A stretch of DNA of 64,000 nucleotides. It comes from an uncultured Clostridia bacterium. GTDB lineage: Bacteria > Bacillota > Clostridia > Christensenellales > CAG-917. The translations under genes and the position numbers were made by a program. The DNA is taken from positions 62,001 to 126,000 of the forward strand of contig CALVTS010000003.1 of NCBI GenBank assembly GCA_944363035.1. Reading direction: 5' to 3'. Below, one piece after another: positions 28,029 through 36,751 of the stretch (position 1 is its first letter; every line of letters starts with the position of its first letter). Under the pieces are notes generated by a model. It was given only the letters and a program-made list of their open reading frames with translations, was not told where the DNA came from and ran no database searches.

Positions 28029-29293
28029 GATACGGGCTTTTGGGGAACCCACTCGGGCACAGCTTCTCCCCCCGTCTGCACGCCGACTACGGCACGGAGG
28101 GATATGAGCTCTGCGTCCTCCCGCCCGACCGCCTCGCCGAGTTCTTCGAGAGGAGGGAGTTCGCGGGAGTGAACGTCACCATCCCCTACAAACGCGATGT
28201 GATGGCGCTGGTGGACGAACTCCATCCCTCTGCGACGGAATGCGGCGCGGTGAATACCGTCGTCAACAGAGGAGGCAGACTGCTGGGCTACAACACGGAC
28301 GCGTACGGTATGCGCTTCGCGCTGGAACACGCGGACATATCCCTCTGCGGCAAACACGTCCTCGTGCTCGGGAGCGGCGGCACTTCGCACACCGCCTGCG
28401 CCCTGGGAAAGAGGGAAAACGCCGCTTCCGTCACCGTGGTCTCCCGCTCGGGAGAGGTGGACTATTCCTCCGTGCTATCACGAAAGGAGGCGCAGATCGT
28501 CATCAACGCCACCCCCGTGGGGATGTACCCGAACGCGGAGGCTTCCCCCTTGGATCTTTCGGCGTTCCCCGCCCTCGAAGGAGTGTTCGACGCCGTCTAC
28601 AACCCCCTCCGCACCCGCTTGATATTGCAGGCGCGCGCGCTCGGGCTCAGGGTCGCGGACGGACTTCTCATGCTGGCGGCGCAGGCAAAGGCGTCCTCCC
28701 TCCTCTTTCACGGCGGAGAGTACTCCGAACCCCTGCCTTCCGAGGAGGCGGGCAGAGAGATATTGCGCGCCCGACTCGCGCTCGCGCGCGACCTCACGAA
28801 TATCGTGCTCGTAGGGATGCCCTCTGCGGGAAAGAGTTCCCTCGGCAGAAAACTTGCCGAAAAACTCGGGCGTCCCTTCCTGGACACCGACGACCTCGTC
28901 TCGGAACGCGCCGGAAAAAGCATCCCGTCCATATTCGCCTCCGAGGGCGAAGGAGGCTTCCGCGCCCGCGAGGCGGAAGTCGTCGCAGAATGCGCCGCGC
29001 GCTCCGGCGTCGTGATAGCGACGGGAGGGGGCGCTCCCCTTTCGGAGCGCAACAGCCTTAACCTCGCCTCCAACGGGTTCACGGTGCTGGTGCGCAGACC
29101 CCTGAAACTCTTGGAGACTGTGGGCAGACCCCTTTCCAAAGACCTCGCGACCCTTGCCGAGATGGAAAAGGCGCGGATGCCCGTATACACCGCGTTCTGC
29201 GACGCGGAAGTCCTCAACGACGGCGACCTCGACGAGTGCGCCCTGAACATAACGGAGAAGTTTTATGAAAATTTCTGTGATCAACGGTCCTAA
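28025..29293 (+). CDS. shikimate dehydrogenase-shikimate kinase fusion (AroE-AroK)
   Basis: This 422-residue protein joins two enzymes. Residues 1 to about 245 are shikimate dehydrogenase (NPLGHSFSPRLH, GVNVTIPYKRDVM, LVLGSGGTSHTA, INATPVGMYPN). From about residue 258 a shikimate kinase follows, with the P-loop GMPSAGKSSLG, LDTDDLV and a GGGAP loop. The two steps are not consecutive to a dehydratase but are consecutive to each other in the pathway, so fusion may pass shikimate directly. It overlaps pheA by four bases. Confidence 0.93.
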   Translation: MRYGLLGNPLGHSFSPRLHADYGTEGYELCVLPPDRLAEFFERREFAGVNVTIPYKRDVMALVDELHPSATECGAVNTVVNRGGRLLGYNTDAYGMRFALEHADISLCGKHVLVLGSGGTSHTACALGKRENAASVTVVSRSGEVDYSSVLSRKEAQIVINATPVGMYPNAEASPLDLSAFPALEGVFDAVYNPLRTRLILQARALGLRVADGLLMLAAQAKASSLLFHGGEYSEPLPSEEAGREILRARLALARDLTNIVLVGMPSAGKSSLGRKLAEKLGRPFLDTDDLVSERAGKSIPSIFASEGEGGFRAREAEVVAECAARSGVVIATGGGAPLSERNSLNLASNGFTVLVRRPLKLLETVGRPLSKDLATLAEMEKARMPVYTAFCDAEVLNDGDLDECALNITEKFYENFCDQRS

Positions 29294-29699
29294 CATAAAT
29301 ATGCTCGGGATACGCGAGCCCGACATCTACGGCAAGCGCGACTACGCCGCCCTCGTGGGCTACATCGAAAGAGCCGCCTCAGATCTCGGCGCGGAGGTGA
29401 CCTTCTTCCAGTCCAACAGCGAGGGGGACATCGTGACGGAGATACAGCGCGCCTACGGCAACTATGACGGCATCGTCATCAACGCCGCCGCCTACACCCA
29501 CACCTCCGTCGCCATCCTCGACGCGCTGAAAGCGGTGGGGCTCCCGACCGTGGAGGTGCACCTTTCGGACATAAACACCCGCGAGGATTTCCGCAAGATT
29601 AGCTATGTCTCTTTGTATGCCGAAAAAATGATATGCGGCAAAGGATTCGAGGGGTATGCCGAAGCCCTCGCCTATCTCGCCCGAAAATACGGCAAATGA
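29265..29699 (+). CDS. aroQ: type II 3-dehydroquinate dehydratase
   Basis: This 144-residue enzyme dehydrates 3-dehydroquinate to 3-dehydroshikimate. It has GPNINMLGIREPDIYG, FFQSNSEGDIV, INAAAYTHTSVAI and VEVHLSDINTRE, covering the catalytic Tyr, Asn, His and Glu positions of the family. It overlaps the AroE-AroK gene by 29 bases. With it, all seven shikimate steps are encoded in one operon. Confidence 0.95.
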   Translation: MKISVINGPNINMLGIREPDIYGKRDYAALVGYIERAASDLGAEVTFFQSNSEGDIVTEIQRAYGNYDGIVINAAAYTHTSVAILDALKAVGLPTVEVHLSDINTREDFRKISYVSLYAEKMICGKGFEGYAEALAYLARKYGK

Positions 29700-29721
29700 C
29701 CAAAATTCGTCTTTAATGCCG

Positions 29722-29756
29722 AAAACGCGGTGATAAACCGCGTTTTTCGCTTTTTT
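29722..29756 (+). terminator. terminator of the aromatic operon
   Basis: AAAACGCGGT and its complement form a 10-bp stem with a five-base loop, followed by T-rich sequence. Confidence 0.85.
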
Positions 29757-30147
29757 CTGTGGGTTTTCCCTGCATTTTTGTCGCGCCCGCGCACGACGCG
29801 TACGCCTCTCCCGCACCATGCCTGACCGAAATAATACGAACCGGCATAGGATCAGTTCTTTTCGTCGCTTTTGCACAGCCGAAACTTGCGGGTAAGTATA
29901 CTATTGCCCACGTTCCGCCCATACAACATCATCCGAAAATCCCTTGCTCTGAGGTGCGAGCGGTTCCGCGCCGCACTACTCGCTGTTTTTCATCACCACC
30001 CTCGGCGACGTTTCTCGCCCCCCTCGACCTCCTCCTCAAAACGCCGCATATGCCCTCGGTATCCCTCGGCGGGAATAACGACGGTGGCGCGGCGCAAACT
30101 AAGTGCGCGGACGCGGGATATCTCCTCGTCCGCAGGAGGAAGCAAAG
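29757..30147. other. intergenic region with a dispersed-repeat copy, no gene seen
   Basis: Frames here lack family features. Positions 29874-29950 share GTATACTATTGCC and, some 25 bases later, ATCATCCGAAAATCCCT with the repeat at 36544-36595. The end of the region supplies the ribosome site of the 42-codon ORF. Confidence 0.5.
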
Positions 30148-30276
30148 ATGAAAAAGAAGTCGAAAGATATCAAGACAAAATTGCCATTGCCCGCTTACGG
30201 CGGCGAGAGCCCGAAAGAGGTGAGGGAGGCGCTCAAAGACCCGAACGTCACCCTTCCCGGGCGGCAAAAAAACTGA
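30148..30276 (+). CDS. small basic protein, 42 residues, unknown
   Basis: An ATG at 30148 follows AGGAGG at ideal spacing, and the ORF ends at TGA 30274-30276. The product starts with a lysine-rich stretch (MKKKSKDIKTK) and continues PLPAYGGESPKEVREALKDP. It has no membrane segment and no cysteine. I do not recognise the family. The strong ribosome site and a terminator right behind the stop argue that it is real. Confidence 0.55.
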   Translation: MKKKSKDIKTKLPLPAYGGESPKEVREALKDPNVTLPGRQKN

Positions 30277-30317
30277 CCTCTCGCGAAACGGTCCGTTGAC
30301 GCGCAGGCGAGAGGTCT
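30264..30317. terminator. bidirectional terminator between the small ORF and tetR
   Basis: GACCTCTCGC (30275-30284) pairs with GCGAGAGGTC (30307-30316) across a 22-base loop. On the lower strand seven T follow, so it mainly serves the leftward tetR operon. Confidence 0.7.
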
Positions 30318-30349
30318 TGTTGCGTAATATCCTGCCGATCCGAGTTTCG

Positions 30350-30943
30350 TCAGGCGCAGTATTCGCAGAGGGTGGTCTCGGCGAGGATGCTGAGCTGTTG
30401 CTTGATGTCGTCCTGGGTGTAGTTGGGCTCTTCCAATATCCACCATTTGATGAGGGAGATTATCCCGCCCGCAAAGAACTCGGCAAGTATCTCGGCTGGG
30501 ATCTTTCCCGTGCCGACTTTGGGCTTCGCCTTGCTCAGTCTGCCCACGATGTTGTGGGTGAGGATCTCGTGCACCTTGTCAAACACGAGGGCGCTGTCCG
30601 CTTTGAGGATTATGGTGCGCAGACGCCTACGGTGCTGTGCGAGGTAATTGATGCCGAGGGACATGACCTCGTTGTAATAGGCGATGAGGTCGCTCTCGCC
30701 GTGCGCCTGTTTGACCTGCTCATGCAACCCGTACATCACGTCGCTGATGCACTTGTCGAGAAGCTGATATTTGTCCTCGAAATGGGTATAGAAAGTCCCC
30801 CTGTTGATGAGGGCGCGCTCGCAGATGTCGATGACCGTGATGGAGCCGAAGGACTTTTCGTCCAACAATTCGTAGAACGCGTCCACGATGGCTTTTTGGG
30901 TGCGCTGTATGCGCAGATCTGTCTTGTTTGCTGTCTTAGCCAT
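30350..30943 (-). CDS. TetR/AcrR family transcriptional regulator
   Basis: The 197-residue protein has the TetR helix-turn-helix at residues about 10-55 (TQKAIVDAFYELLDEKSF then NRGTFYTHFEDKYQLL). The C-terminal ligand domain ends with FFAGGIISLIKWWILEE, like DhaS-type TetR proteins. GGAGG precedes the start. It overlaps bioY by eight bases and is last in the aminotransferase-bioY-tetR operon, so it may regulate that operon; the ligand is unknown. Confidence 0.9.
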   Translation of the reverse strand: MAKTANKTDLRIQRTQKAIVDAFYELLDEKSFGSITVIDICERALINRGTFYTHFEDKYQLLDKCISDVMYGLHEQVKQAHGESDLIAYYNEVMSLGINYLAQHRRRLRTIILKADSALVFDKVHEILTHNIVGRLSKAKPKVGTGKIPAEILAEFFAGGIISLIKWWILEEPNYTQDDIKQQLSILAETTLCEYCA

Positions 30944-31538
30944 AAAGTCCTCCGTTTGCCGACTTTTTGAATTTCAATATATTTGCGCCCGCACGCGCGT
31001 ATTTGCGGGAACCGAGCCTGAGTGATATCGTCCTCGCCGCCTCCGCCGCCGCGACCACCGAGAACACGTCCTTGACGATGTACGGCACGCTCGCCGTGAG
31101 CGCCGCCGCTTTCAGACTCCCGCCCGTGACGAGAGCGAACTGCCCCACACCTATCATGTGACACGCAGCAAGCCCGCACATCGCGAGAAAGAGGGCGCCG
31201 AGTCTTCCGGACTCACCCGCTCCCGCGCCCGCAAGCGCGGCGAGAGGGATAAATCCCCAGATGAACCCGCCCGTCACCGTCACCAGCTTGTACGCGCCTC
31301 CCGTGAACGAAGCGAACACGGGCGCGCCCGCGGCGCCCAGCGTGATGTACGCCGCTATTGCGGCAAGCCCCTTCTTCCATCCCAGAAAGCACCCCGCGAA
31401 CGCCACCGCGAAAGTCTGCAACGTGACGGGTATGCCCGAGGGGAGTGGTATGCTTATTTGCGACAAAACGGCAGTTAACGCCGCAAAAAGCGCGATATGA
31501 ACAAGGTCTTTTGTCTTTTTCGTACTTTTGCGCATCAT
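30936..31538 (-). CDS. bioY: biotin transporter S-component BioY
   Basis: The 200-residue membrane protein has about six hydrophobic segments and the BioY features ISIPLPSGIPVTLQTFAVAF, GGAYKLVTVTGGFIWGF and CHMIGVGQFAL. It captures biotin as the substrate-binding part of an ECF transporter; the energising EcfA and EcfT parts are not in the window. The start at 31538 gives a four-base ATGA overlap with the upstream aminotransferase. A biotin source fits the biotin-dependent decarboxylase and BirA at 56-61 kb. Confidence 0.92.
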   Translation of the reverse strand: MMRKSTKKTKDLVHIALFAALTAVLSQISIPLPSGIPVTLQTFAVAFAGCFLGWKKGLAAIAAYITLGAAGAPVFASFTGGAYKLVTVTGGFIWGFIPLAALAGAGAGESGRLGALFLAMCGLAACHMIGVGQFALVTGGSLKAAALTASVPYIVKDVFSVVAAAEAARTISLRLGSRKYARAGANILKFKKSANGGLYG

Positions 31539-32797
31539 TCCGAAAGCGCGGCGGTCATGCGCTTTATCGCGTCGTCGAGTTCCTCCTCCGAGATGTTGAC
31601 GGGAGGGGCGAACCTTATCGTGTGTTCGTGCGTCTCTTTGGCAAGGACGCCGCAAGAGATGAGCTTTGCAACATAGGGCGCGGCGGACACGGAAAATTCC
31701 ACGCCGATGAGGAGACCTCTGCCCCTCACTTCGCGGATGTCCCCGTTCTTTATCCCTTTCAGAGCGGCGAGAAGCCTTTCTCCCTTTCTGCGCGCCATGG
31801 CGGGATAGTCATCCCGCACCGCTATCTCCATCGCTTTGAGCGCGACAGCGCAGGCGAGAGGATTCCCTCCGAAAGTGGAGCCGTGCGACCCCGGCTCATA
31901 CACCCCGAGGACATCTTTGTCGGCGCATACCGCGCTGACGGGCATGATCCCGCCGCCCAGCGCCTTCCCGAGCACATATATGTCGGGGCGCACTCCTTCG
32001 GCGTCGCAGGCGAACATATAGCCCGTCCTGGCGAACCCCGTCTGCACCTCGTCCGCGATCATGAGTATCCCCTTGCGGGAGCATATCTCCCGCACCGCTT
32101 TCAGGTAGCCGTCGGGAGGGATGATGATGCCCGCCTCCCCCTGTATGGGCTCGAAGAGGAACGCCGCAGTGTCCTCGCCTATCGCGTTTTCCAACGCCGA
32201 CGCGTCCCCGTAGGGGATGATGTCAAAGCCCTCGGTGAACGGCGAAAAACCCTTTCTCGCGGTCTCGTCCGTGCTCATGGAGACTATGGATATGGTCCTG
32301 CCGTGGAAGTTGTTTTCACAGCATATCACGCGCTGTCTGCCCTCGGGCACGCCTTTGACGAAAGCCCCCCAGCGGCGAGCGGTCTTCAATGCGGTCTCCA
32401 CCGCCTCGGCGCCCGTATTCATGGGGAGGACCATCTCCTTCCCCGTCAAGGCGCAGAGACTCTTGCAGAACTCCCCCAGCTTATCGTTGTAGAACGCGCG
32501 GGAGGTGAGGGTCACCCTGTCCAGTTGAGCCTTTGCTACGGCGACAATCTCGGGATGACGGTGCCCGAAATTGAGCGCGCTGTAAGCGGAGAGCATATCG
32601 TAATACTCTCTGCCATCGGCGTCTCTGACGCGCGCGCCCTCCCCCTCCGCCACGACGACGTGTTTGGGCGCGTAGTTGTGCGCGCAGAACTCTTCGGTCT
32701 CCGAGATCAACGTCTCGGACCTTGTGGGTGATGCAAAAGTATCCTTTTTCGTGATCTGTTCCCGCCCTTTGCGCCCGAAGGGGGCGCGGAATTGCAT
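31535..32797 (-). CDS. rocD: class III aminotransferase, ornithine aminotransferase-like
   Basis: The protein aligns by eye with ornithine-oxo-acid transaminases: CAHNYAPKHVVV, YDMLSAYSALNFGHRHP, PMNTGAEAVETALKTARRWG, DEVQTGFARTG and the PLP-lysine stretch VLGKALGGGIMPV. It would move the delta-amino group of ornithine to 2-oxoglutarate. The start is uncertain: ATG 32797 lacks a ribosome site and the first 20 codons contain a GC-rich hairpin, so a TTG or other start about 20-30 codons downstream may be used. Related DAPA-type substrates cannot be excluded, given bioY next door. Confidence 0.85.
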   Translation of the reverse strand: MQFRAPFGRKGREQITKKDTFASPTRSETLISETEEFCAHNYAPKHVVVAEGEGARVRDADGREYYDMLSAYSALNFGHRHPEIVAVAKAQLDRVTLTSRAFYNDKLGEFCKSLCALTGKEMVLPMNTGAEAVETALKTARRWGAFVKGVPEGRQRVICCENNFHGRTISIVSMSTDETARKGFSPFTEGFDIIPYGDASALENAIGEDTAAFLFEPIQGEAGIIIPPDGYLKAVREICSRKGILMIADEVQTGFARTGYMFACDAEGVRPDIYVLGKALGGGIMPVSAVCADKDVLGVYEPGSHGSTFGGNPLACAVALKAMEIAVRDDYPAMARRKGERLLAALKGIKNGDIREVRGRGLLIGVEFSVSAAPYVAKLISCGVLAKETHEHTIRFAPPVNISEEELDDAIKRMTAALSE

Positions 32798-32869
32798 ATG
32801 TCATCAATACTTGTGCATTGTCGCGGCATTCCGACCGCGGTGTTGCAAATTGATACATCTGTCGTAAAC

Positions 32870-32898
32870 ATCATATTTCATAATCGTACACACGTCAA
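32870..32898 (-). promoter_or_regulatory. promoter of the aminotransferase-bioY-tetR operon
   Basis: Leftward TTGACG (32893-32898), 17 bases, TATGAT (32870-32875). Confidence 0.65.
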
Positions 32899-32997
32899 TC
32901 AAGTGCAAGGCTTTTCATACGCATTTTAACAAAACTCCCCACCCGTCCGCCAAAACAAAGTTTTTCATACAACATTGCATTTACCCCCTCCGCCGTG

Positions 32998-33026
32998 TTG
33001 ATTCGTACAAAAAAAAGTTGTATAAT
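32998..33026 (+). promoter_or_regulatory. promoter of the short-chain dehydrogenase gene
   Basis: TTGATT (32998-33003), 17 bases, TATAAT (33021-33026), 30 bases before the start codon. Confidence 0.75.
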
Positions 33027-33056
33027 CCTTGAAGGATCCGAAAAGAGGATGAAGGT

Positions 33057-33854
33057 ATGTCCCGAGATGTGTCAGACAAGGTAGTCATAGTGACGGGCGC
33101 CACCGCGGGGATAGGCAAAGCCACGGCGGAGCTGTTCAAGAAAAAGGGAGCGAAAGTCGTCTGCCTCGCAAGAAGGCGGACGGAGGAATTCGACTGCATC
33201 CCCACCGATGTCACAAATAAAGAGGCGGTCCTCGCCGCCGTAGCCGCCGTAAAGGAAAAGTACGGCAGGATAGACATACTGGTGAACAACGCGGGCATGG
33301 GGATCTCCGGCGCGGCGGAAAGCACTTCGGAGGAAGCCGTGCGCAAGATCTTCGAGCTCAACTTTTTCGGGTCGCTCAACGTGACGAAGGCGGTGATCCC
33401 CGTCATGCGGGAACAGGGGGGCGGATGCATAGTCAACCTGAGTTCCGTCGCCGCCGAGCTCGCCATCCCCTTCCAATCATTCTACTCCGCTACAAAAGCG
33501 GCGGTATCCTCCCTGTCGGCGGCGCTCCGCAACGAACTGCGCCCCTTCGGGATAAGGGTGACCGCGGTGCTCCCCGGGGACGTAAAGACGGATTTCACCT
33601 CTTCGAGGGAGAAAAACGCGTCGGACGATCCCGCATACGGGGACAGAGTGGCGCGCTCCGTCGCGGTGATGGAACGCGACGAAAGGAACGGGATGTCCCC
33701 CGACGTCATCGCGAGGCTGGTGTTGCGCGTCGCCACGGCGAAGCATCCTCCCGTGAGCAGAGTGGGCGGCGGGAAATACGTGTTGCTCTGCGCGCTCGCA
33801 AAGGTGTTGCCCGAAAGGCTGGTGTCCTACATTCTCTACAAAATGTACGCCTAA
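33057..33854 (+). CDS. short-chain dehydrogenase/reductase (SDR)
   Basis: The 265-residue protein is a classical SDR: nucleotide loop TGATAGIG (13-20), NNAG (77-80) and the catalytic Ser130, Tyr143 and Lys147. Its C-terminal 60 residues are basic and hydrophobic, as in SDRs that work on lipids or at membranes, but the substrate is unknown. GAGGATGAAGG precedes the ATG. It is monocistronic and divergent from the aminotransferase operon. Confidence 0.9.
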   Translation: MSRDVSDKVVIVTGATAGIGKATAELFKKKGAKVVCLARRRTEEFDCIPTDVTNKEAVLAAVAAVKEKYGRIDILVNNAGMGISGAAESTSEEAVRKIFELNFFGSLNVTKAVIPVMREQGGGCIVNLSSVAAELAIPFQSFYSATKAAVSSLSAALRNELRPFGIRVTAVLPGDVKTDFTSSREKNASDDPAYGDRVARSVAVMERDERNGMSPDVIARLVLRVATAKHPPVSRVGGGKYVLLCALAKVLPERLVSYILYKMYA

Positions 33855-33929
33855 CCCGCATTCCGAGCCCTTATTCGGGAAAACCCGCATATCCTCTGCG
33901 GATGCCCGCTTAAACACATGACAAACGCC

Positions 33930-33947
33930 TTTAAGGCTTATTTAAGG
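33930..33947 (+). promoter_or_regulatory. direct repeat, candidate site of the OmpR-type response regulator
   Basis: TTTAAGG occurs twice with starts 11 bases apart (33930 and 33941), upstream of the response regulator. OmpR/PhoB-type regulators bind direct repeats with about one helical turn between them. Confidence 0.45.
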
Positions 33948-34005
33948 TAATAATAAAATAATCTTACAGCAAACTAATCATATTGCTGTTCGGAGAGATG
34001 ACTGT

Positions 34006-34689
34006 ATGAGAATTTTGCTTGTCGAGGACGAAAAAGATCTTTCCCGAGCGATCGCGAAAATGCTCACAAAAGACGGCTACGACGTGGATTGCGTATACGA
34101 CGGCGTGGACGGGCTGAGTTTCTCGCTGTCCGGGCTTTACGATCTCATCATGCTGGATGTCATAATGCCAAAGATGAACGGCTTCGAAGTGCTCTCTGAG
34201 CTCCGCCGCAAAAAGGTGGAGACCCCCATACTCATGCTCACCGCCCTCGGCGACGAGCAGGACAAAATAGCGGGATTGGACCGCGGGGCGGACGATTATG
34301 TGTCCAAACCCTTCTCTTTCGACGAGCTCGCGGCGCGCATCCGCGCCCTGCTCCGCAGAAGAGGCAAACTCGTGACGGACAACAAGCTGGAATATGCCGA
34401 AGCCACCCTTGACCTCACCACCTATACCCTCTCCACCCCCAAGGGAGAGATAGGGCTCACCGCCAAGGAATTCGAGCTGCTCCGCTATATGTTTGAATAT
34501 CCCAACTTCGTCGCGGGCAAGGAGGATCTCATCCTGAAAGCGTGGGGGCTGGACAGCGACTTTGAGTCCAACAACCTGGAAGTGTACATCTCCTTCATCC
34601 GCAAAAAGCTGAACCATCTGGACGCCTCCTTCACGATAGAAGCGGTGCGCGGAGTGGGATATCGCTTCGTCCCCCGTCGCAAGAACTGA
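34006..34689 (+). CDS. OmpR/PhoB-family response regulator
   Basis: The 227-residue protein has a receiver domain (acid pocket E7 D8, phospho-acceptor D51 in MLDVIMP, conserved Thr and Lys later in LTALGDEQD and YVSKPFSF) and a winged-helix output domain ending in RGVGYRFVPRR. The sensor kinase follows after a terminator. Signal and targets are unknown; a TTTAAGG direct repeat upstream suggests self-regulation. Confidence 0.95.
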   Translation: MRILLVEDEKDLSRAIAKMLTKDGYDVDCVYDGVDGLSFSLSGLYDLIMLDVIMPKMNGFEVLSELRRKKVETPILMLTALGDEQDKIAGLDRGADDYVSKPFSFDELAARIRALLRRRGKLVTDNKLEYAEATLDLTTYTLSTPKGEIGLTAKEFELLRYMFEYPNFVAGKEDLILKAWGLDSDFESNNLEVYISFIRKKLNHLDASFTIEAVRGVGYRFVPRRKN

Positions 34690-34696
34690 ACGCATA

Positions 34697-34722
34697 CCGC
34701 CGTGCTCGGCACGGCGTTTTTT
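34697..34722 (+). terminator. terminator between response regulator and kinase
   Basis: CGCCGTGC and GCACGGCG form an 8-bp stem with a TCG loop and six T. It probably lowers kinase expression relative to the regulator. Confidence 0.8.
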
Positions 34723-34810
34723 GTGCCTTCGAAAAGGAGCCCGAACTCCGCATGACGGCACAACGCGCACTTTACACCCTGAAAACGCGCGCATAAACCT
34801 ACGGTACGAT

Positions 34811-36157
34811 ATGGAAGCATCACTCAAAAATCTGCGCATGAGGTTCACAGCCTCCATGGGGCTCCTTTCGGGGGCGCTTTTGCTGGTGCTTTCGGTGATA
34901 CTCTGTCTTGCGGTGTACGTCTCATCCGAGATCACCGCCGCCGCCATTCTGGACGCCATGCTCGAAAACCCCGACAAAGAGGTGACCGACGACATGGGAC
35001 GCCCGTCTTTCGCTTTTTACTCCGACGGCATTTCCTACACCATCCTCCCCGCCTACGCCGACAGGCTGGCGGGCTACGGCGACGCCGAAGACGACATAGT
35101 CTCGGCGGCGGTCGCGGCAGACCACGGGAAATTCGACTTTGACGGGATGTACTTCCGCGTCTCCTCCTCCGCTCTCCCCGGCGGCTCGAAGGTCTACGCC
35201 GTCATCGACCGCACCTCGGACCACAACAACATCACCACCACAGTCTCGTTGGTGGTGCTCATCTACATCACTTCCCTTGTGGTGGCGGTGCTCTTTTTCT
35301 ATCTCTACTCCTCCTACGCTCTCGCGCCCGTCGCGGAGTCCATGCAAAAGCAACGCGACCTCATCGCCAACGCCTCCCACGAATTGAAGACTCCCCTCAC
35401 GGTCATCGCGACCAACCTCGCGGTGATGAAATCGGAGCCGCAGTCCACCATTGAGGAAAACGCCAAATGGATGGACGCCATAGAGGCGCAGATAAAGCGC
35501 ATGAACGGGCTCATCGTGAGTATGTTGCAACTTTCCAAGATCGAAAACGCGCCCCCTCCCTTCGCCGACGTGGACCTCAGCGAGATCACCGAAGGCGCGT
35601 GTCTGGGCTTTGACGCGCTGTGCTTTGAAAAGGGTCTGCGCCTGATGACCAAGATAGCCCCCGGCATAAGGGTGCTCGGGGACAGGGACGCGCTGGACAG
35701 ACTGGTGGCGAGCCTGCTCGACAACGCCACGAAGTACTGCGACGAAAAGGGAAAGATAGGGCTCACCCTCTCTGCCGACAACAGGCGCGCCCGCCTCTGC
35801 GTGCTCAACACGGGCGAAGCGGTGAGCGACGAGGACGCCAAGCACATCTTTGAGAGGTTCTATCGTTCGGACGGCGCGCGCCGCAATCCGGACGGCAACA
35901 GCTTCGGGCTGGGGCTCGCAATCGCCCGCGCCACGGTGCTTGCCCACGGCGGCAACATCGAATGCCACGGCATAGCGGGCAAAGGCACCGTATTCGAAGT
36001 CACCCTGCCCCTTTCCAAGACCTCGGCGCGCAGGACGCACAAGCGCAACAACTCGGCGGTTGCGGATTCCGCCCGCGACCTCCCCGGCGAATGCGACAGT
36101 TATGACGCCGAAAGCTCCCTCCCGCCCTCCTCCGAAGGGGACGGGGATGAGGTTTGA
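34811..36157 (+). CDS. membrane sensor histidine kinase
   Basis: The 448-residue kinase has two membrane segments (about 15-38 and 145-168) flanking an external sensing region of about 100 residues, then the phospho-acceptor His190 in ANASHELKTPLTV, the N box LLDNATKYC and the G box FGLGLAIARATVLAHGG. It lacks a clear HAMP domain. The last 45 residues are a hydrophilic tail rich in Ser, Asp and Glu. The ribosome site is weak. It pairs with the response regulator upstream. Confidence 0.93.
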   Translation: MEASLKNLRMRFTASMGLLSGALLLVLSVILCLAVYVSSEITAAAILDAMLENPDKEVTDDMGRPSFAFYSDGISYTILPAYADRLAGYGDAEDDIVSAAVAADHGKFDFDGMYFRVSSSALPGGSKVYAVIDRTSDHNNITTTVSLVVLIYITSLVVAVLFFYLYSSYALAPVAESMQKQRDLIANASHELKTPLTVIATNLAVMKSEPQSTIEENAKWMDAIEAQIKRMNGLIVSMLQLSKIENAPPPFADVDLSEITEGACLGFDALCFEKGLRLMTKIAPGIRVLGDRDALDRLVASLLDNATKYCDEKGKIGLTLSADNRRARLCVLNTGEAVSDEDAKHIFERFYRSDGARRNPDGNSFGLGLAIARATVLAHGGNIECHGIAGKGTVFEVTLPLSKTSARRTHKRNNSAVADSARDLPGECDSYDAESSLPPSSEGDGDEV

Positions 36158-36490
36158 TTTAATCTTCGTGTAATCGGTTTAATTTTAATGAAATAATAAA
36201 AACCTACTAAACACTAGGGTTTTCGCGACAAAATTACATTTTTATGAAATTTTTTGCGAGAAAAATTTTAATTTAATTTTTACGAAATGCCGCCCTTGTA
36301 CATTATAGACAAAGAGAGCGATCTCTTCCCCACATAAACTTGCACTTCCTCTGCTGCCCGTGCAAGCCCAAAAGCGAACTTCCCCATTCTATGCTGATTT
36401 CTTAAGCCCTTATAATACTCCGGCAGAGGACCAGAAACACTCGCGAAGGCGGGTGTTTTTGATTGCGCGAGGGAGAACGAAAGTTCGACC

Positions 36491-36600
36491 TCGCGCAACA
36501 ATGGTTCTTTTCGTCCCTCTCTCATCGCTCCGCCTTGCCAATATGTATACTATTGCCTGCGGCGGGGCAATGCGAGATCATCCGAAAATCCCTCATTCTT
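36491..36600. repeat. dispersed repeat, copy B
   Basis: Starts TCGCGCAACAATGGTTC and includes CGCCTTGCCAATATG plus GTATACTATTGCCTGCGG. The first 75 bases recur at 36752, and its later part (GTATACTATTGCC to ATCATCCGAAAATCCCT) matches 29896-29943. Confidence 0.75.
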
Positions 36601-36751
36601 GCATCGGTTCTCTCTTCCGTTCTCCCTCGCTTTCTGCGCGTTTCCCACTCCTTCTCCTGCGGAAATTTCCTTGTTCGGACGAATATCCGCACCCCTGAGG
36701 CACATCTCTCTCCTTTTCCCTCTTCACTCTGCGCGCACTTTTGTCCGTTGC

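Noticed and set aside
34752-34796. 14-codon ORF with a decent ribosome site before the kinase gene
   Set aside because: The peptide has no biased composition and no paired stems follow, so a leader role cannot be supported; AAAAGGAG there may simply be chance.
36280-36525. 81-codon leftward frame after the kinase gene
   Set aside because: It overlaps the dispersed repeat, lacks a ribosome site and has no recognisable domain.
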